64,000 nucleotides of DNA, taken from contig JASANC010001988.1 in NCBI GenBank assembly GCA_030248135.1, positions 1 through 64,000 of the forward strand, read 5' to 3'. This DNA is from Theristus sp. LFF4_11. Taxonomy: Eukaryota; Nematoda; Chromadorea; Monhysterida; Xyalidae. The notes beneath the pieces were generated by a model, which saw only the letters and a list, made by a program, of their open reading frames with translations, was not told the origin of the DNA and did no database searches. Positions within the stretch are counted from its first letter, which is position 1; each line of letters begins with the position of its first letter. Positions 17,001 to 28,893 of this stretch are shown here, one piece after another. The position numbers and the translations under genes were made by a program.

Positions 17001-20000
17001 ACGAAAAAATCGAGCAAAAACTTTGCTGCAGGTTTGGCATGCGGGTTCTTTTCTGTTTGAAACTTTAGTGTAAATTTTTATTCTGTAAAATGACGCGTAT
17101 AATAATCTGATTCAAGCCGATTGTTTGCATGCAGCAGGCTCAGCTGAAATCAATGATGAAATCAGCGAAGGGCGAGACGGACAGCAAAGCCGGCTCACCG
17201 GACCCACCGTCGAAGCGAGCGAGTCGTTTCAGTGAACGGAAGTCGCCGGTCGACGGCGATGAGAAGACGCAGCCAACCAGCCGCAAGTCTGCGCCGATTT
17301 CGCCGCACAGCAATCCGTTTGCTGAGAAGCAACGCTCAAAAGTGCCCAAGCTGGACGAAAGCCCCGAGCGTGACCCAGTCGATGACCGTGGCACCGTGCG
17401 TGACTCGACCAATAAAAGCAGGAGCGGAGAGCGCACAAAGCGCGGCGTCAGTAGAAACTCGCGCTCGCCAAAGAAGCGATCACGCAAAAACAGGTAAACC
17501 AAGACGTGTCTTGATGATTGGTCGCCTTGTGAGGCAGCTAAATTGTAGAACAGTTGTCAGTCAGCATTTCGTCCTGGCTTACATCATGGTGGTTTTAACG
17601 GTGACTTAATGTAGATCTCGTGAAAACATGCTGTACGCAATGGTTTTGTGTCCCGCAGAGACTCCGAGTCGCGTTCGAGATCACGCTCTGCGAGCTCGCG
17701 TTCGCGTTCGCCGGATGAGCGAGGCCCTCCGCAGCAGCAGCATTACAACCGTGGCTACGTGCAGCCGCGCTACTCGAACGCCAACCGGCGGCAGTACATG
17801 CTCCGTGGCAGGGCACACTACGGCGGCCCGAGGGGCGGCGGATTTCGTGGGGGATGGGTGAATCGCGGTGGCTTCAGGAGGTCTGACATTGCACTTGATT
17901 GAATTCGATACTGCGCTCCATTGATACAGATAGCCGTTTTTGTCACAATCGTCTAATCGCTTGCCAATAGTTCGTGCTGTTAGCTGTTAGCTCTTGCATT
18001 TCCTCCTCAATTAATTTATGCTATGTCGTGTTCTGCCTTTCAGAAGTCCATTCTTTTCTTATGACCACAGAAATCTGTATGAATCAGCTAGTTGGCAGTG
18101 GCATTTTGTTGATCGAAGAGGAGACCACACCACAATGACGTTGTGCTAGATATGATACTTTGCATGATTAGTAGAAAACATGATGTGTGTATTGAATTGC
18201 TCACAAAATGGGTCATTCAAGGCGTGGAAGTTTTCAACCACACCGTGGCTGGCATCAGCAGCAGCAGCAGCAAGCAGCCGAAGGACGCAACACGTACGAA
18301 ACTGAACAGAATAACTGTTGTCGTGTGCGAGTCTGGTTGTGTGTGTTGTGCTGGTCCGTTCACGACGCACAAGCACCGAGCAAACGTCACTTGTAGCTGA
18401 ACACTGATATACAACAGTTTGTGTGCTTGCAGTCGCGACGACGACCACTACTACCAGGGGCACGGCCACCACTACCGTCGTGATGACTACTACCAGCACC
18501 ACTATCAGCAGCGGCATCGCTCGCAGTCGCCCGATTCACGCAGCTCTGCCGACGACTACGAGGAGCGGCGTCGTGGCTCGCAACGCAGAGACAGCGCTCG
18601 GTTGGTGCACGATCCCACTCGTGCAGTGCAGGTGCATCTGTGCGGCAGGGTACATGCTGCACGCACCTGGCGCGCACGAACCGATGTGCCACTGCTAAAA
18701 AGGAGCGAGATACAATTCACTCTGAACCAGCTGATTGCTTGGTTGCGCACTAATTAGAAGCAATAAAATGCATTCGGTGGCGCATGAAAAGAACTTCTGC
18801 TGGTTGAGATTGATATTCGTGGCGAGATTTCAGACGCTACGAATCGGATGAGGATCGCGGGCGTGACGATGAGCACGACGATCGGTCAGGCCGTCGTGGA
18901 CATGCGGGCGACGACGACGACGAACGGTCACGGTCGGCGAGCAAGGAGCAGTCAGACGGGCGAAATGAGGAGGACGTGGAGGAGCAGGCGAACGAGCACG
19001 ACCCGGTGAAAGAGAGCAAGGCCGGCAAGAAGAAGAAGAAGAAACACCGACACAGACACCATCGGCGGAGGAGCACGAAGAGTGACGAGGAAGCAGCGGA
19101 CGCCGACGAAACGAAGGACGCACGGCGACGAAAGGAGAAACGCAGCAAACACAGACGCAATCAGTCCAGTCCGGAAGACATGGAACCACGACGGTAATGG
19201 TGCTTGCGGGTTTGTCGTTGGAATAAAACTGCAGCGAGGGTTTACAATTTGGGATGAAGTTAACCGACGGGTGAATAAGCTGGCGTTTGTCTTTATAACT
19301 TCAATCAACATGTTTTTAGATCCGAAAATGCTGAACAATCAAACGATGAGGACGACGACGCTGAAAATGACGAACACGACAAGACAAATCACGCAGAAGA
19401 TGGTGAACTCGAGGACGGTGAAACGAACTCGGAGTTTCCTGAACAAGATCAGCAAGAAGCGAAAGAGGAATTGCAGTTGTCGTCGTGGCCGCCGAACGGT
19501 TCAACGTTGCACATGACATTTGTGCCCCCGCGATTGACGTTAGTCTACTCATACGCTCTCACACTTTTAAATCTTTTCATTGCGTCACCAAGCAGACTTC
19601 TCGAAAACAGCCAACCTGTCACGAGTTGATATTTATCGACATTTCAACACGAATGCAATCCAGTGTCACACTTTGAAGAGCACTCTGTTGCGCTCGTAGT
19701 TTCTCTCTGTCGTAGCCGTAGATCGAATCGAGTGGGTGGCGGTGGCACAATGATTGCTCATTCATACGAGTCAGACGCAACTCAATCGATTGCTTCAGAT
19801 ATTCGAGTGCCCCGTCGCAATATGAGTCGTTCGTGGAGTTGCGTCGTGAGTTTGAGGAGAACAATGGCCTGCAGCATGCCATACAGGTGCTCCAGGACAT
19901 GCCGGACGTTGAGCCAGGCTATTACGAGCAGATGGACGCTGACAACGATGATGGCGAACAGGACATGCATGTCGACCAACTGGTAAACGTTTTTATGTCT

Positions 20001-23000
20001 AACAGCTGATGATCTTGGTGGTGCACCGCACGTTGCGTCGTTCCATTGGCATGATGCGCTCAATTGCACTTTATTGAACGATGTTCGTTCGTTGCGTTTT
20101 CAGCCATCAACCGGTGAAGATGGCGATCACGGCAAGTGGGCGCTTCCGGACGACGCGAAAGCGATCCAGATCACTGTGAACATCTCCAAACAACAACAAC
20201 TGCAGCAACAACACACGTCGCCACCACCGACGCCCACAGATTTGGACAAGCTACGTGGTGAAGCGTTGGCAACGGTGGAGAAGACGAAGCAACTGCTCGC
20301 TGGAGGGGTGCAGCAGACGCAGGCTGCAGAAGAACACGAATCTGACGAGCAAGGTACGTCAGTGTAGTTCATGCATCTGTCATGTGTAGTTTTGCTACAT
20401 TCCAAAAATACACCCACACCTAGGGTTGGCACAGGAAAAAAAACCGGTTTCTTTTCCGTTTTAAAACCGTTTTTTTTCAGTTTTTTTCTTGAAAAAATAA
20501 AGAACCGGTTTTTTACCTTTAAAAATGTCAAACTTCGTGGTCAAAAATCACAACTCTTTGTTTGATTGATAAAATGTAAAATTATATTTTTGAAAAAAAC
20601 GGTGCAATGAACTGTGTCGAACTCAACTGGTGAAGCATCATTTTGTAGAAGCTTTTGTGGCAAGGATCAAGTGAAATACGATGAAGACAAGGTGACTGCT
20701 AAACTAAGTGCATATGCAGACTGACTGACGATGTTGTCGATTTGCAAAGGGTAACTGATGAAATGTTATTTTTCGAACGCAATCCGCTACCGGTTTCACT
20801 TTGCAGTTCTGCAAATCTCGCCCCCTAATCGTTCAGCTATCCGTTCTCCTTGCAACCGTCCCTCCCCGCTCCCCACACCTACACGGTCACTGCCCAGTCT
20901 TTGTTTTCAATTTATTGAACGTGCTGCCTTGGAAACCAATAAAAGCGAAATTGATTTGATTTGAAACAAAAAATTGGATAGCATTGGGTGGCAAAAATAG
21001 CAAATTGGGTCGGTTGTATGCCCGAAAACAGCATGTTAGGCTGCTCAAAATCACTAATTTTGATGTAATTCCTATTTTGAGTTCAAGAAGCCAAGTTCTG
21101 GAAAGTTTAGGAGCTGGGAAGCATTCGGTTTTTTATGGTTTTAAAACGGTTTTAAAACGGAAAAGAAACCGGTTTTTTTTCCTGGAAATATAAAAAACCG
21201 GTTTTTTACCAACTCTACCCACACCCAACCAAATATCAGCAAATTGTTGACTCGGTGTCATTGCAGAGCCGGACGAACCAGCAGCGGTGACGAAGAAAGA
21301 CAAAGACGCGGCGAAGAAGAAACGCCGAAAAGAGGAACGCGAGAAACAGCGGCGATTGAAAGAGCGCGAACGAAAACGAAAGCGACGTTTGAAGGAGAAG
21401 AAACGCAGACGCATGTCGAAGACGAGAAGTCGTAAGAAAGCGTCGAAAAAGGAGAAACGCAGCAAAAAGAGACGCACCCAGTCTGAGGATGACGAAAGCT
21501 CGGCAGACGACGACGAGAGCAAATCTGAGAAATCCTCGGATGAGGAGCAATCTTCTAGCGATGGTCAGTTTTATTGTTGTCGGTGTTTTGTGTTCAAAGC
21601 AATTTTTGACAGTTTTGAATGAGAATTATTGCAATTGCTGCTTACCCAGAAAATCTCAAAATTTCAGACTCTGATTCGAGTAAAGTAGTGAAAAAGTCGA
21701 GCAGCCGCGAGAAACGCCAAACTGCTAGAGGGAAGCAGCGAGGCAAACGGCATGTCGACAGTGAAAGCGACGACGACGAAGAGGACGACTACTCGTCGGA
21801 ACGATCGTCTCCGCCGCCATCAAAGAAATCGAAAAAGGCCGACAAACGATCGAATAAAAAGGCAAAGAAGGAGAAAAAAGAGAAACACAGCAGCAAGCGC
21901 GCCAGCAAACGGCAGAAGAAATCGACGTCGCCGTCTGAGCGGTCAGATGACGAACAAGAAGCGGAGAAGGATGACAAGGAAAGTCGCGTGGACGAAGCGG
22001 ATCAGACGAAACACGGCCATGGAGCTCGCAAGCGGAGGCACTCTCGCTCACGGTCAGAGAGCTCGGAGCATGTGGCCAGCGAGTCGTCGGACGGGGCGAA
22101 CACAAGCAAACAGCGCTCCGCATCGAAACGGCGCAAAAAGGTGCGTTGATTGGTTGGTGCTCTCGCAAGTTGTTCACTCCTGCAGTTGAGTGGAGCGTCT
22201 GCAAGTGCACCAGCGGGTTCTACAGTATTATTGCCACGTCTCTTTTTCTTTAGGACCAGCGAAGCAGCGGCAAACGTGCATCCACCAAATCAGACAAGTC
22301 GTCCAGCAAAAAGAAACAACGCCATCGCAAAAAGGAGAGTGTGCACGAGAGTTCAAGCGAGAACGAGGCGCCGTCGAAGCAGGGCGACGCTGCGGATGAG
22401 ACGCAAACTGTGTCACCGCCGCCAGAGGCGCCCGAAGCAGCCACTGAGACGGTGTTCCCGGCAAAACACGAAATCATTCTGCCCGCTGATGATAATCCGC
22501 TGCTTCGCGACTATCACGCCAATAATGAACAACAAGCACAGGCACAGAAGCGACAAAAGCAACAGCAGCAGCAGCAACAACAAGCGCAACCGCCACCTGC
22601 TGCTGCGCCACAGCCGCCAGCCGAACAATCGGCCGCTGTTCTGCAGGCTTGTGATTCGATTTGTTGTGTGTTTGCGTGCCACTTCATTTTGCCGTCAATT
22701 AGCTGAAAGAACTGTTTTGAAGTTGTCAGAACTCGAAATCTTCAATTTCAGCAGATGCTGCAGTCGCAAGGCATCAATGCGTCAGATCTGTTGAAGCAAC
22801 TGCAAATGATGGTCGGTGGCAACACCAGCGGCCAGTCGGCCCAATCGCAGCCGGCGACGGGCACGGAGGCGCCGCCGCCACCACCGCCGCGGCAGCAGCA
22901 GAGGCAAACGCGCACACAGCAGCCGCCGAACGCACGCGCAGCTAACGCGAAAGTGCCCGTTCGTCACTCGCGCATTGCCGCTGTTTTCCAGTGTTCCGCA

Positions 23001-23374
23001 TTGAGCGGATTTCATTTGTTCTGCTTGACGACGCGACAATTTAAAGTTACTGAAATCTGGTGTGGTGTCTCTGAGATATGACAATGCCACTTCGAATTGT
23101 CGCGTCCAAGCATAAAATCTAATCTCCTTTGTACGTCTGCCATAGAAACGAGTCACATAGAAACAAAAAAGATGATAATAATCGATTTGGAGGTAATACT
23201 CGATCGATGAGTGTTTTGCGTGTTTTGCAGAGCACTGCCACCGTTGCACCGCCAGCACCACCAGTGCAATACGTACCCGTGGCCACGTACCAAGTGGCAA
23301 AGCCAACACAACCCACCAATTTTCCACCGGGATTCATTCCGCGCCAGCAACAGCAGCAATTCAGAAGAAAGTGA
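14005..23374 (+). CDS. Large Arg/Ser-rich nuclear protein with OCRE-like segment and proline-glycine repeats
   Basis: Exons: 14005-14350, 14463-14789, 15203-15333, 15532-15691, 15798-15962, 16085-16387, 16721-17031, 17135-17493, 17659-17880, 18222-18293, 18433-18600, 18834-19193, 19320-19538, 19799-19982, 20104-20353, 21267-21563, 21668-22140, 22254-22646, 22752-22952, 23231-23374; 1694 residues, all phases agree. Order of parts: an acidic, Gln/Ala-rich start; an OCRE-like patch (YYTDNATGKWF...GYWYY); repeats of the type FPIGDDGQPVFP; Tyr/Gln-rich and GRGRGRG stretches; RS dipeptides with RGG; then long Lys/Arg-Glu tracts with SSDE clusters and a poly-Pro/Gln end. Such composition is known from splicing-speckle and mRNP proteins (SON, BCLAF1/THRAP3 type), so a role in nuclear RNA processing is inferred. 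I do not recognise an orthologue. Intron 18 appears to use a GC donor (CAG|GCTTGT). Confidence 0.85.
16388..16720. repeat. Dispersed repeat in intron 6 of the RS-rich gene
   Basis: Positions about 16440-16500 share the word CCCACTCCCACCTGTTCTCA and the bases that follow with 27910-27975, an intron of the first transporter gene. The matched part is about 70 bp. Around it the intron carries no coding signal. The element's ends are not defined. Confidence 0.5.
20421..21217. mobile_element. Family C hAT-like element with 8-bp target duplication CCCACACC
   Basis: Begins TAGGGTTGGCACAGG and ends TTACCAACTCTA, an imperfect inverted pair (TAGRGTTGG). Perfect 8-bp direct repeats CCCACACC flank it at 20413-20420 and 21218-21225. 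Both ends carry CCGGTTTTTT and AAAACCG words in inverted order. The middle has no transposase. The insertion enlarges intron 15 of the RS-rich gene to over 900 bp. Confidence 0.85.
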
Positions 23375-24383
23375 TTTGTATTGGAAACGCTTTGTATCCG
23401 CCTTTGCTTTGTTCGTTCCATGGCTGGTGTGAAGACCAGTTTGCTCCTTTCGTTAACCCTGAGCACCGTATGATGCTTGCGGTGGTCAAAAATTCATCAT
23501 CATGGTTGATTTTCAGCAGCTCATTTTTTGGTTCCTTTCCGTTTTGGGTACCCCATGTTTGACGATACACGACATGACGAGGTGGTGATTATGAATTTGT
23601 TAGTCTTGAAACTTGAACGATTTTTTGTGAATTTGTCGAATTATCACAAAACAGCATGTTACTCTGGATTGTGTCATTAGCTATTACTGTTGCAGATTTG
23701 CAAGACGATCGATTGCTTTCTGGCAAATGTTATTTGATCGTGAATGTGTGTTGGTTTTGTTGTGTTTGATGTTGTTTGTTTGCAATTGTTGTGGTTTTTA
23801 TTAGTTTCGGTTGATTTATGAGGGGTTCAAAATGAGAAAATGATTGTTGAACTTGTGTTTTGCCATTCAAAAAATTTAAAACCATATAGCTGACCGAAGC
23901 CAATATATTTTATTTTTGTTATTTTCTGCTTGGCCTTGAATTTTTTCTCTGTCAATTTGAACGTTCATTTGTTTCATTAGTTCTGTGTTTCTGTGTTGTG
24001 TGTCAACATTGGATGTCCTTTAATAAAAGTCTAAATGTGGAGAGCTAGGCAGTGAAATCGAAGACAATGGGAGCAGCCCCACTACGGAGTAGTAAGATAT
24101 TTCAGTAATTTTGCATCACAGTTGAATGTTTTAAAAAGACTCACAACTCAGAATTAGAAAACATTTTTACCGATTTACAAGTTTGTTATCAGAATGTGAG
24201 CATTAGCAGCAGCTGCTGTTGCTTATCAAACTATGCACAGCACACGTGCGACCAAAGTTTTTGCTCATAAAAGGTAACTTCACTCTCGATCAAAGCAAAA
24301 TGTCAGTTTTTCGGAAGCAGTGAAACGTTTCCTTTTTTGTGGTGGTTGCTTTGCGGAACACGTGTGGCTTGCTTTGAGTGACC
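23375..24383. other. 3' region of the RS-rich gene and upstream region of the first transporter
   Basis: AATAAA at 24022-24027, about 650 bp after the stop codon, is a candidate polyadenylation signal. The remainder is T-rich intergenic sequence with no supported gene. Confidence 0.5.
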
Positions 24384-27300
24384 ATGGTTCAAGTTGTGCC
24401 AGTGAGTGAATCCGTCCGTTTTGCATTGTTTTCAAAGGCAGACAGGCTGGTGGGGGCGTCGAGTTGGGCGATGAGTTGCTGGGCGAGCATCAGCGAGCGC
24501 GCGCCGTTGATGTACGCTGATGCTGCGCACGTACGTTTGCGACACATCGGCTGTGCACATCAGGCCATGTCGAACAGAACGTCGAAGCCAGCCGACTTGT
24601 TGGCTGCTTTCGAACGGCAACCACTGATTCGCAGTTTCCATGATTTCCAGGGCGTGCATGCGAGTGTGCGAGTGGCAGCAGCACGCCCAACGCGGCCTCC
24701 GAGCACGCAGCGCTTCGTGTGGCGCCTCGGTGCGATGGCAGCGGTCGGTGGCTTTCTGTTCGGCTACGACACGGGCGTCGTGTCTGCGGCGATGCTGTGG
24801 ATTCCGAAGGCACTCGATTTGAAGTTCGTTGGCACGTTTGCAACAGCACTTGTCCTTGTTGTTGTTGTTGTTGTGATTTTTAGGCGATGTTTTTAGCCAG
24901 GGCTAACCCAGAGAAGCGTACAGAATGCCATTGAGTAGGGCGCCCATCGAGTTTTCTCTGTCATTAAGTGTCTATACACCCCTCGGCGGGGCTCGATCCC
25001 CCGAGCGCACAGACTGTAGTCTAACGCACTACCACCAGGCCACGAGGGTGACAAATGTCCTCGACGTTCATCTCTCGGAATGTTCCGTGTTCCGTTTGCG
25101 CAATGTGGTAACTGACCCATTCGCATCGTGATGCCTCTGGTGGCATTCCACCTGTCATTGGTTTCGCACAGTGTTGTGCTATCAATTGTTGCATGTACAT
25201 TTCAGTTACACCTCGGAGGAGTTGGTGATCAGCATCACGCTGGCGATGTGTGCCGTGTTTGCGCTGGTTGCTGGCCCCGTGAACGACCGATTCGGGCGCA
25301 GACCGACGATCATGGCCGCTGCCCTGGCGTTCACTGTCGGTGCGACGCTGCTCGCGGCCGCCACTGACTTTTGGATGCTCTTGGCTGGGCGTGCTGTGCT
25401 CGGCGTTGCTATTGGTCGTTCAGACATTTGCGGCACTGTTTGCTTCTCATTTGGCATTTTTCTTTGACACGGCTTAATTGGCTGCATCGATGTGATCTGA
25501 TGTGTTACTGATGCAGCACACGCGAATGCAACCAGTTGTATCCGACTTTCTCGCTTTTTTTCATTTTTGATCATTTCTAATCTGTGCAGGTTTTGCGTCC
25601 ATGACAGTGCCGCCGTACGTGGCAGAGTGCAGTCCAATGCACGTCCGTGGCATAATGGTGTTGATCTTTCAGCTGATGATCACCAGTGGACAGTTTGTCG
25701 CGAGCGTCTTCGGGGGCCTGTTCAGTATGCCCTGGGCTGCTCCGGAAACCGTCGGTTGGAGGTCGCAGGGTAGATGTCAACAATTTAGCTGCTGCCGCCA
25801 CTTCAGTCATGTTGTTTTTATGAATTTGTTATTTAGGTTAATGCTCGGCATAGCAGCCATACCGGCAGTGATTCAGTTTGTTGCGTTCTTGTTTCTGCCC
25901 GAGTCGCCCCGGTGGCTGGTGGCTCACAGCAGAGAGCGAGCCGCCGAGAGCGTGCTGGCGCAGATGTACGCAAATGTGGGTCACCGCTGAGTCGCATTTG
26001 TGCGTCACACGCTGGCTGCACAGTGCTCACGCATCTTCGGTTTGGTTTTTTAGGACGACAGCGATTGGCGTGCCTACGAAATGTTCGAAATTCAGGCGCA
26101 ACACGACGAAGTGCAGCGGTCAATTCGAGAGAAAGCTGGTGCATTTTCAAACGTGATGTTTGTCTCAGTGTTTCATTGAATGAAGTTTGCTGATTGATAC
26201 GACGCAGGCAACCAGTGGACGGTGGCGACAGCGTTTCGCACAGCACACGTGCGTCGCGCATTGTTCCTTGGCTGCTCGTTGCAGGCGTTCCAGCAGTTGG
26301 CTGGCATCAACACAATCATGTAAGTGCTCAGATATGTGCTGCTGTTGCTATGTGAGATCGCGATGTTTGTCATCGGCAGGTACTACGCAGCCACAATCAT
26401 CAAAATGAGCGGCGTGAACGACGACCAAACGGCTGCCTGGCTGAACTGCGCGGTCGCATTTGTGAACTGCTCGTTCACGCTTGTGCCGCTGTTGCTGGTT
26501 GAACGCACCGGACGCCGCAAAATACTCATTGGCAGCTTCATTGGTAGCAGTATGAGTACAGATGCGCAGTTCATTATCAACTAAATAATGCGCGGCAAAC
26601 GAATCAACCCAAGCGATGCAGGTGTGACGCTGACTCTGCTGCTGCTTGGTGTCGGCTTTGTTCTCGTTCGCAATTCATCCGTGAAACTGTCGGATCAGTG
26701 GAAGGTCAATGGCACATTCGGCGATTCTGCCACGGAACGCTGCGCTGCAACGACGTTGGTGGTTGTGCTGCTGCGTTGCATGACAACAGCAATGATCGGT
26801 GTCCCAGTTTGATGCACCGAATCAGCTTGCTGTGGTGTGTGTGCGTGTTGCATGTGTTGTTCACCATTGTCAGCTACTGCGACGATTGCGTCACATTGGA
26901 GTACTGCGGTTTTTGTTCGGTGCCGAATCGCACGTTCTGCCTGCCGGTGACCATGGGCGAGTTCGAGCATGCCCGCGTCGGTCCGTGCTCCAATCAGTCG
27001 GCGCTGCACTCTCTGAACGCGAACTGGTCCTGGAACTATTGCGCGTCAAAGTGGAGCTGGACGGTGCTCGTCGCAATGTGGCTGTACTTGATTGCGTTCA
27101 CAAGCGGTATTGCTTGCGATTTGGTTGCTGCCTTTTATCTACACCGTTGTGCATTCAAGCGGCCTGCATGATGGCGTATTTAGTGACGACACATATAGCT
27201 ACGTTTCGTTTCAACATAGCTACAGAATGGCCGAATAAATAAGGCACACCTTGTATTCCCCATCAAGGCGGGATCAGTCGCAGAGTTGTCTTTTTCAAGA

Positions 27301-28349
27301 ATGCCAAAATCATTCTCAATAATGTGTGCAAGGCAGAAAGAATGATCAGATCATAATAGCACCAAGAATTAATTGGTTTAAAAACACGTCAAAATTGATT
27401 TGCCACACAACTGGGTTTCTGAACGTCTTTTTTCTTCAAGTTTCGCGCGCTGTTTGCACCGTGCAAGCAGCTGCCATGTTTGCCCGACCATTGCATGCTG
27501 TTCACTTGCTAATCGGCCACTGTTTGCAGTCTCTGTCGGACGACGTGACTGCGCCGTCGTACTCGGACGAGCTCTACGCGTCACTAAATACTGCTTTATG
27601 ACTATCATGAATGCACTAAGACACACAACCGATCTGCCACTGCCAATTCAAGTTCGTTCGAACGACTGATGCCATGCTGAGCCGTTTGTTGTTGCAGGCC
27701 TTGGCCCGATGCCCTGGGTTATCAATGCTGAAATCTATCCAAATTGGGCACGTAGTACGGGCACTTCACTGGCTACTGCGACCAACTGGGCGTTCAACTT
27801 GCTCGTTGCACAAACGTTCCTTCATTTAACCGAAGGGTTGCATAAATATGGTGAGCGCTTATCATAGACATTCATTCCAGGTAACAGTTTTTTCAATATG
27901 AAATGAGGAAAAGGCCCCACTCCCACCTGTTCTCATCTCAAAACTACTTGAAGTCAGTCTGTTTTAGGTGTTTTTTCGTATTCACTTTATTTCCAGGTGC
28001 ATTTTTTTTGTTCGCCGGTTTTTCGTCAGTCGGCCTTGTGTTGTTCTATTTCATAACCCCCGAGACAAAAGATCTGCAAATAGACGAAGTCGAGAATCTG
28101 TTCAAACGGGGCAGCGAACGCTATCACGAAAATGATATTAATGCCACAGAAGTCAAGTTTGTTACGTTGCTTGCAATTTTGAATTCACTTTTGTGTTTTT
28201 TGGTGACTTGAATTTGAGTTGTAAGTGGCCCTGTCCATATGGACTGAAAATCAGCTGAATCCTGAAGACGCTCTGTGTTTTACTTCAGCAATGACGCGTT
28301 CTCAATCGACGATGCAGCTGCACACGACGTCACCGTGAAACCGAACTGA
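24384..28349 (+). CDS. Proton/myo-inositol-type sugar transporter (SLC2A13/HMIT family), copy 1
   Basis: Exons: 24384-24401, 24651-24823, 25206-25414, 25590-25761, 25837-25975, 26054-26138, 26208-26319, 26380-26543, 26622-26754, 26874-27106, 27698-27850, 27997-28156, 28289-28349; 603 residues. A 12-span major facilitator membrane protein. Seen in order: [12 protein letters not shown] (about residue 39), NDRFGRRPT (about 91), PESPRWL (about 212), [12 protein letters not shown] (about 294), a large loop between spans 9 and 10 with CDDC...[15 protein letters not shown] and PETKD (about 552). The Cys-rich loop is a mark of HMIT proteins, which carry myo-inositol with protons at the plasma membrane; the substrate here is inferred. 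A six-codon first exon (MVQVVP) is shared with the next gene. Introns hold a SINE and a mariner-like MITE. Confidence 0.92.
24873..25052 (-). mobile_element. tRNA-derived SINE, copy 1
   Basis: Read on the minus strand it begins with a tRNA-like head: acceptor CCCTCGT, an A-box-like TGGCCTGGTGGTAG, a T arm CGGGG-GATCGAG-CCCCG and the closing CCGAGGG. The anticodon arm does not fold properly, so this is not a working tRNA. A body of about 100 bp follows, ending at GCCTAAAAATCAC and then a (CAA)n tract. The same unit occurs at 58720-58898. It lies in intron 2 of transporter copy 1, antisense to the gene. Confidence 0.75.
27223..27495. mobile_element. Mariner-like MITE in intron 10 of transporter copy 1
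   Basis: Preceded by TA, it starts CAGAATGGCCGAATAAATAA. Its end (CTGCCATGTTTGCCCGACCA) is a degraded inverse. The interior matches 33186-33452 in the opposite orientation (shared AACGTCTTTTTTCT and TTTCGCGCGCT). No transposase. The right boundary is approximate. Confidence 0.65.
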
Positions 28350-28893
28350 AGTTTAGGTCTGATGATGCTTAGTTATTTTGTTTTGATACTTGATTGCGTT
28401 TTATTTCAGAAATGTTTGAGAAATTGTTGTGACGTTTATTTCAGTTATGATATTTCGGTGTCTTCGCCTTTATCAATTCTCGATGCCATGCTCTGTGATA
28501 ATATTTTTTCGTTTCGTTCTTTACACACTATAAAAATACTTGGGTTGTTGAAAAATAATCTGCAGGGTTGCGTGGAAGCGCCCATATATCATTGGCGTGA
28601 TAACTACTGTACGTCATAAAACCTTCCTTTTCACTTTGTTCCAACGGGATTCGTTCCAATGTCATTATAAACTTGCACACTTTGTCAGCTACCGCTTTCC
28701 ATATCAGTTGCAGAATTTTTGAAAAAATATAAGAATTTTATTGTCGCTGGTTTTTATCTGTTTGGGTTCTCTTGCTGCTATTGCTCATGATTACTATTCT
28801 CGACAAGTTTCTCGGTGAAGGTAGTAATAAAAGTGGACTGCCAACATTGAATGTAATCTGAATTCATACAGTGTTCCCCGAAATAATTCACCA
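28350..28893. other. Intergenic region between the two transporter genes
   Basis: 544 bp, AT-rich, no reading frame supported. It must contain the 3' end of copy 1 and any promoter of copy 2. Confidence 0.5.

Noticed and set aside
24945..25060. Possible functional tRNA gene on the minus strand
   Set aside because: The anticodon arm cannot form a 5-bp stem with 7-base loop, and the same unit with a shared body recurs at 58720, so it is a SINE.
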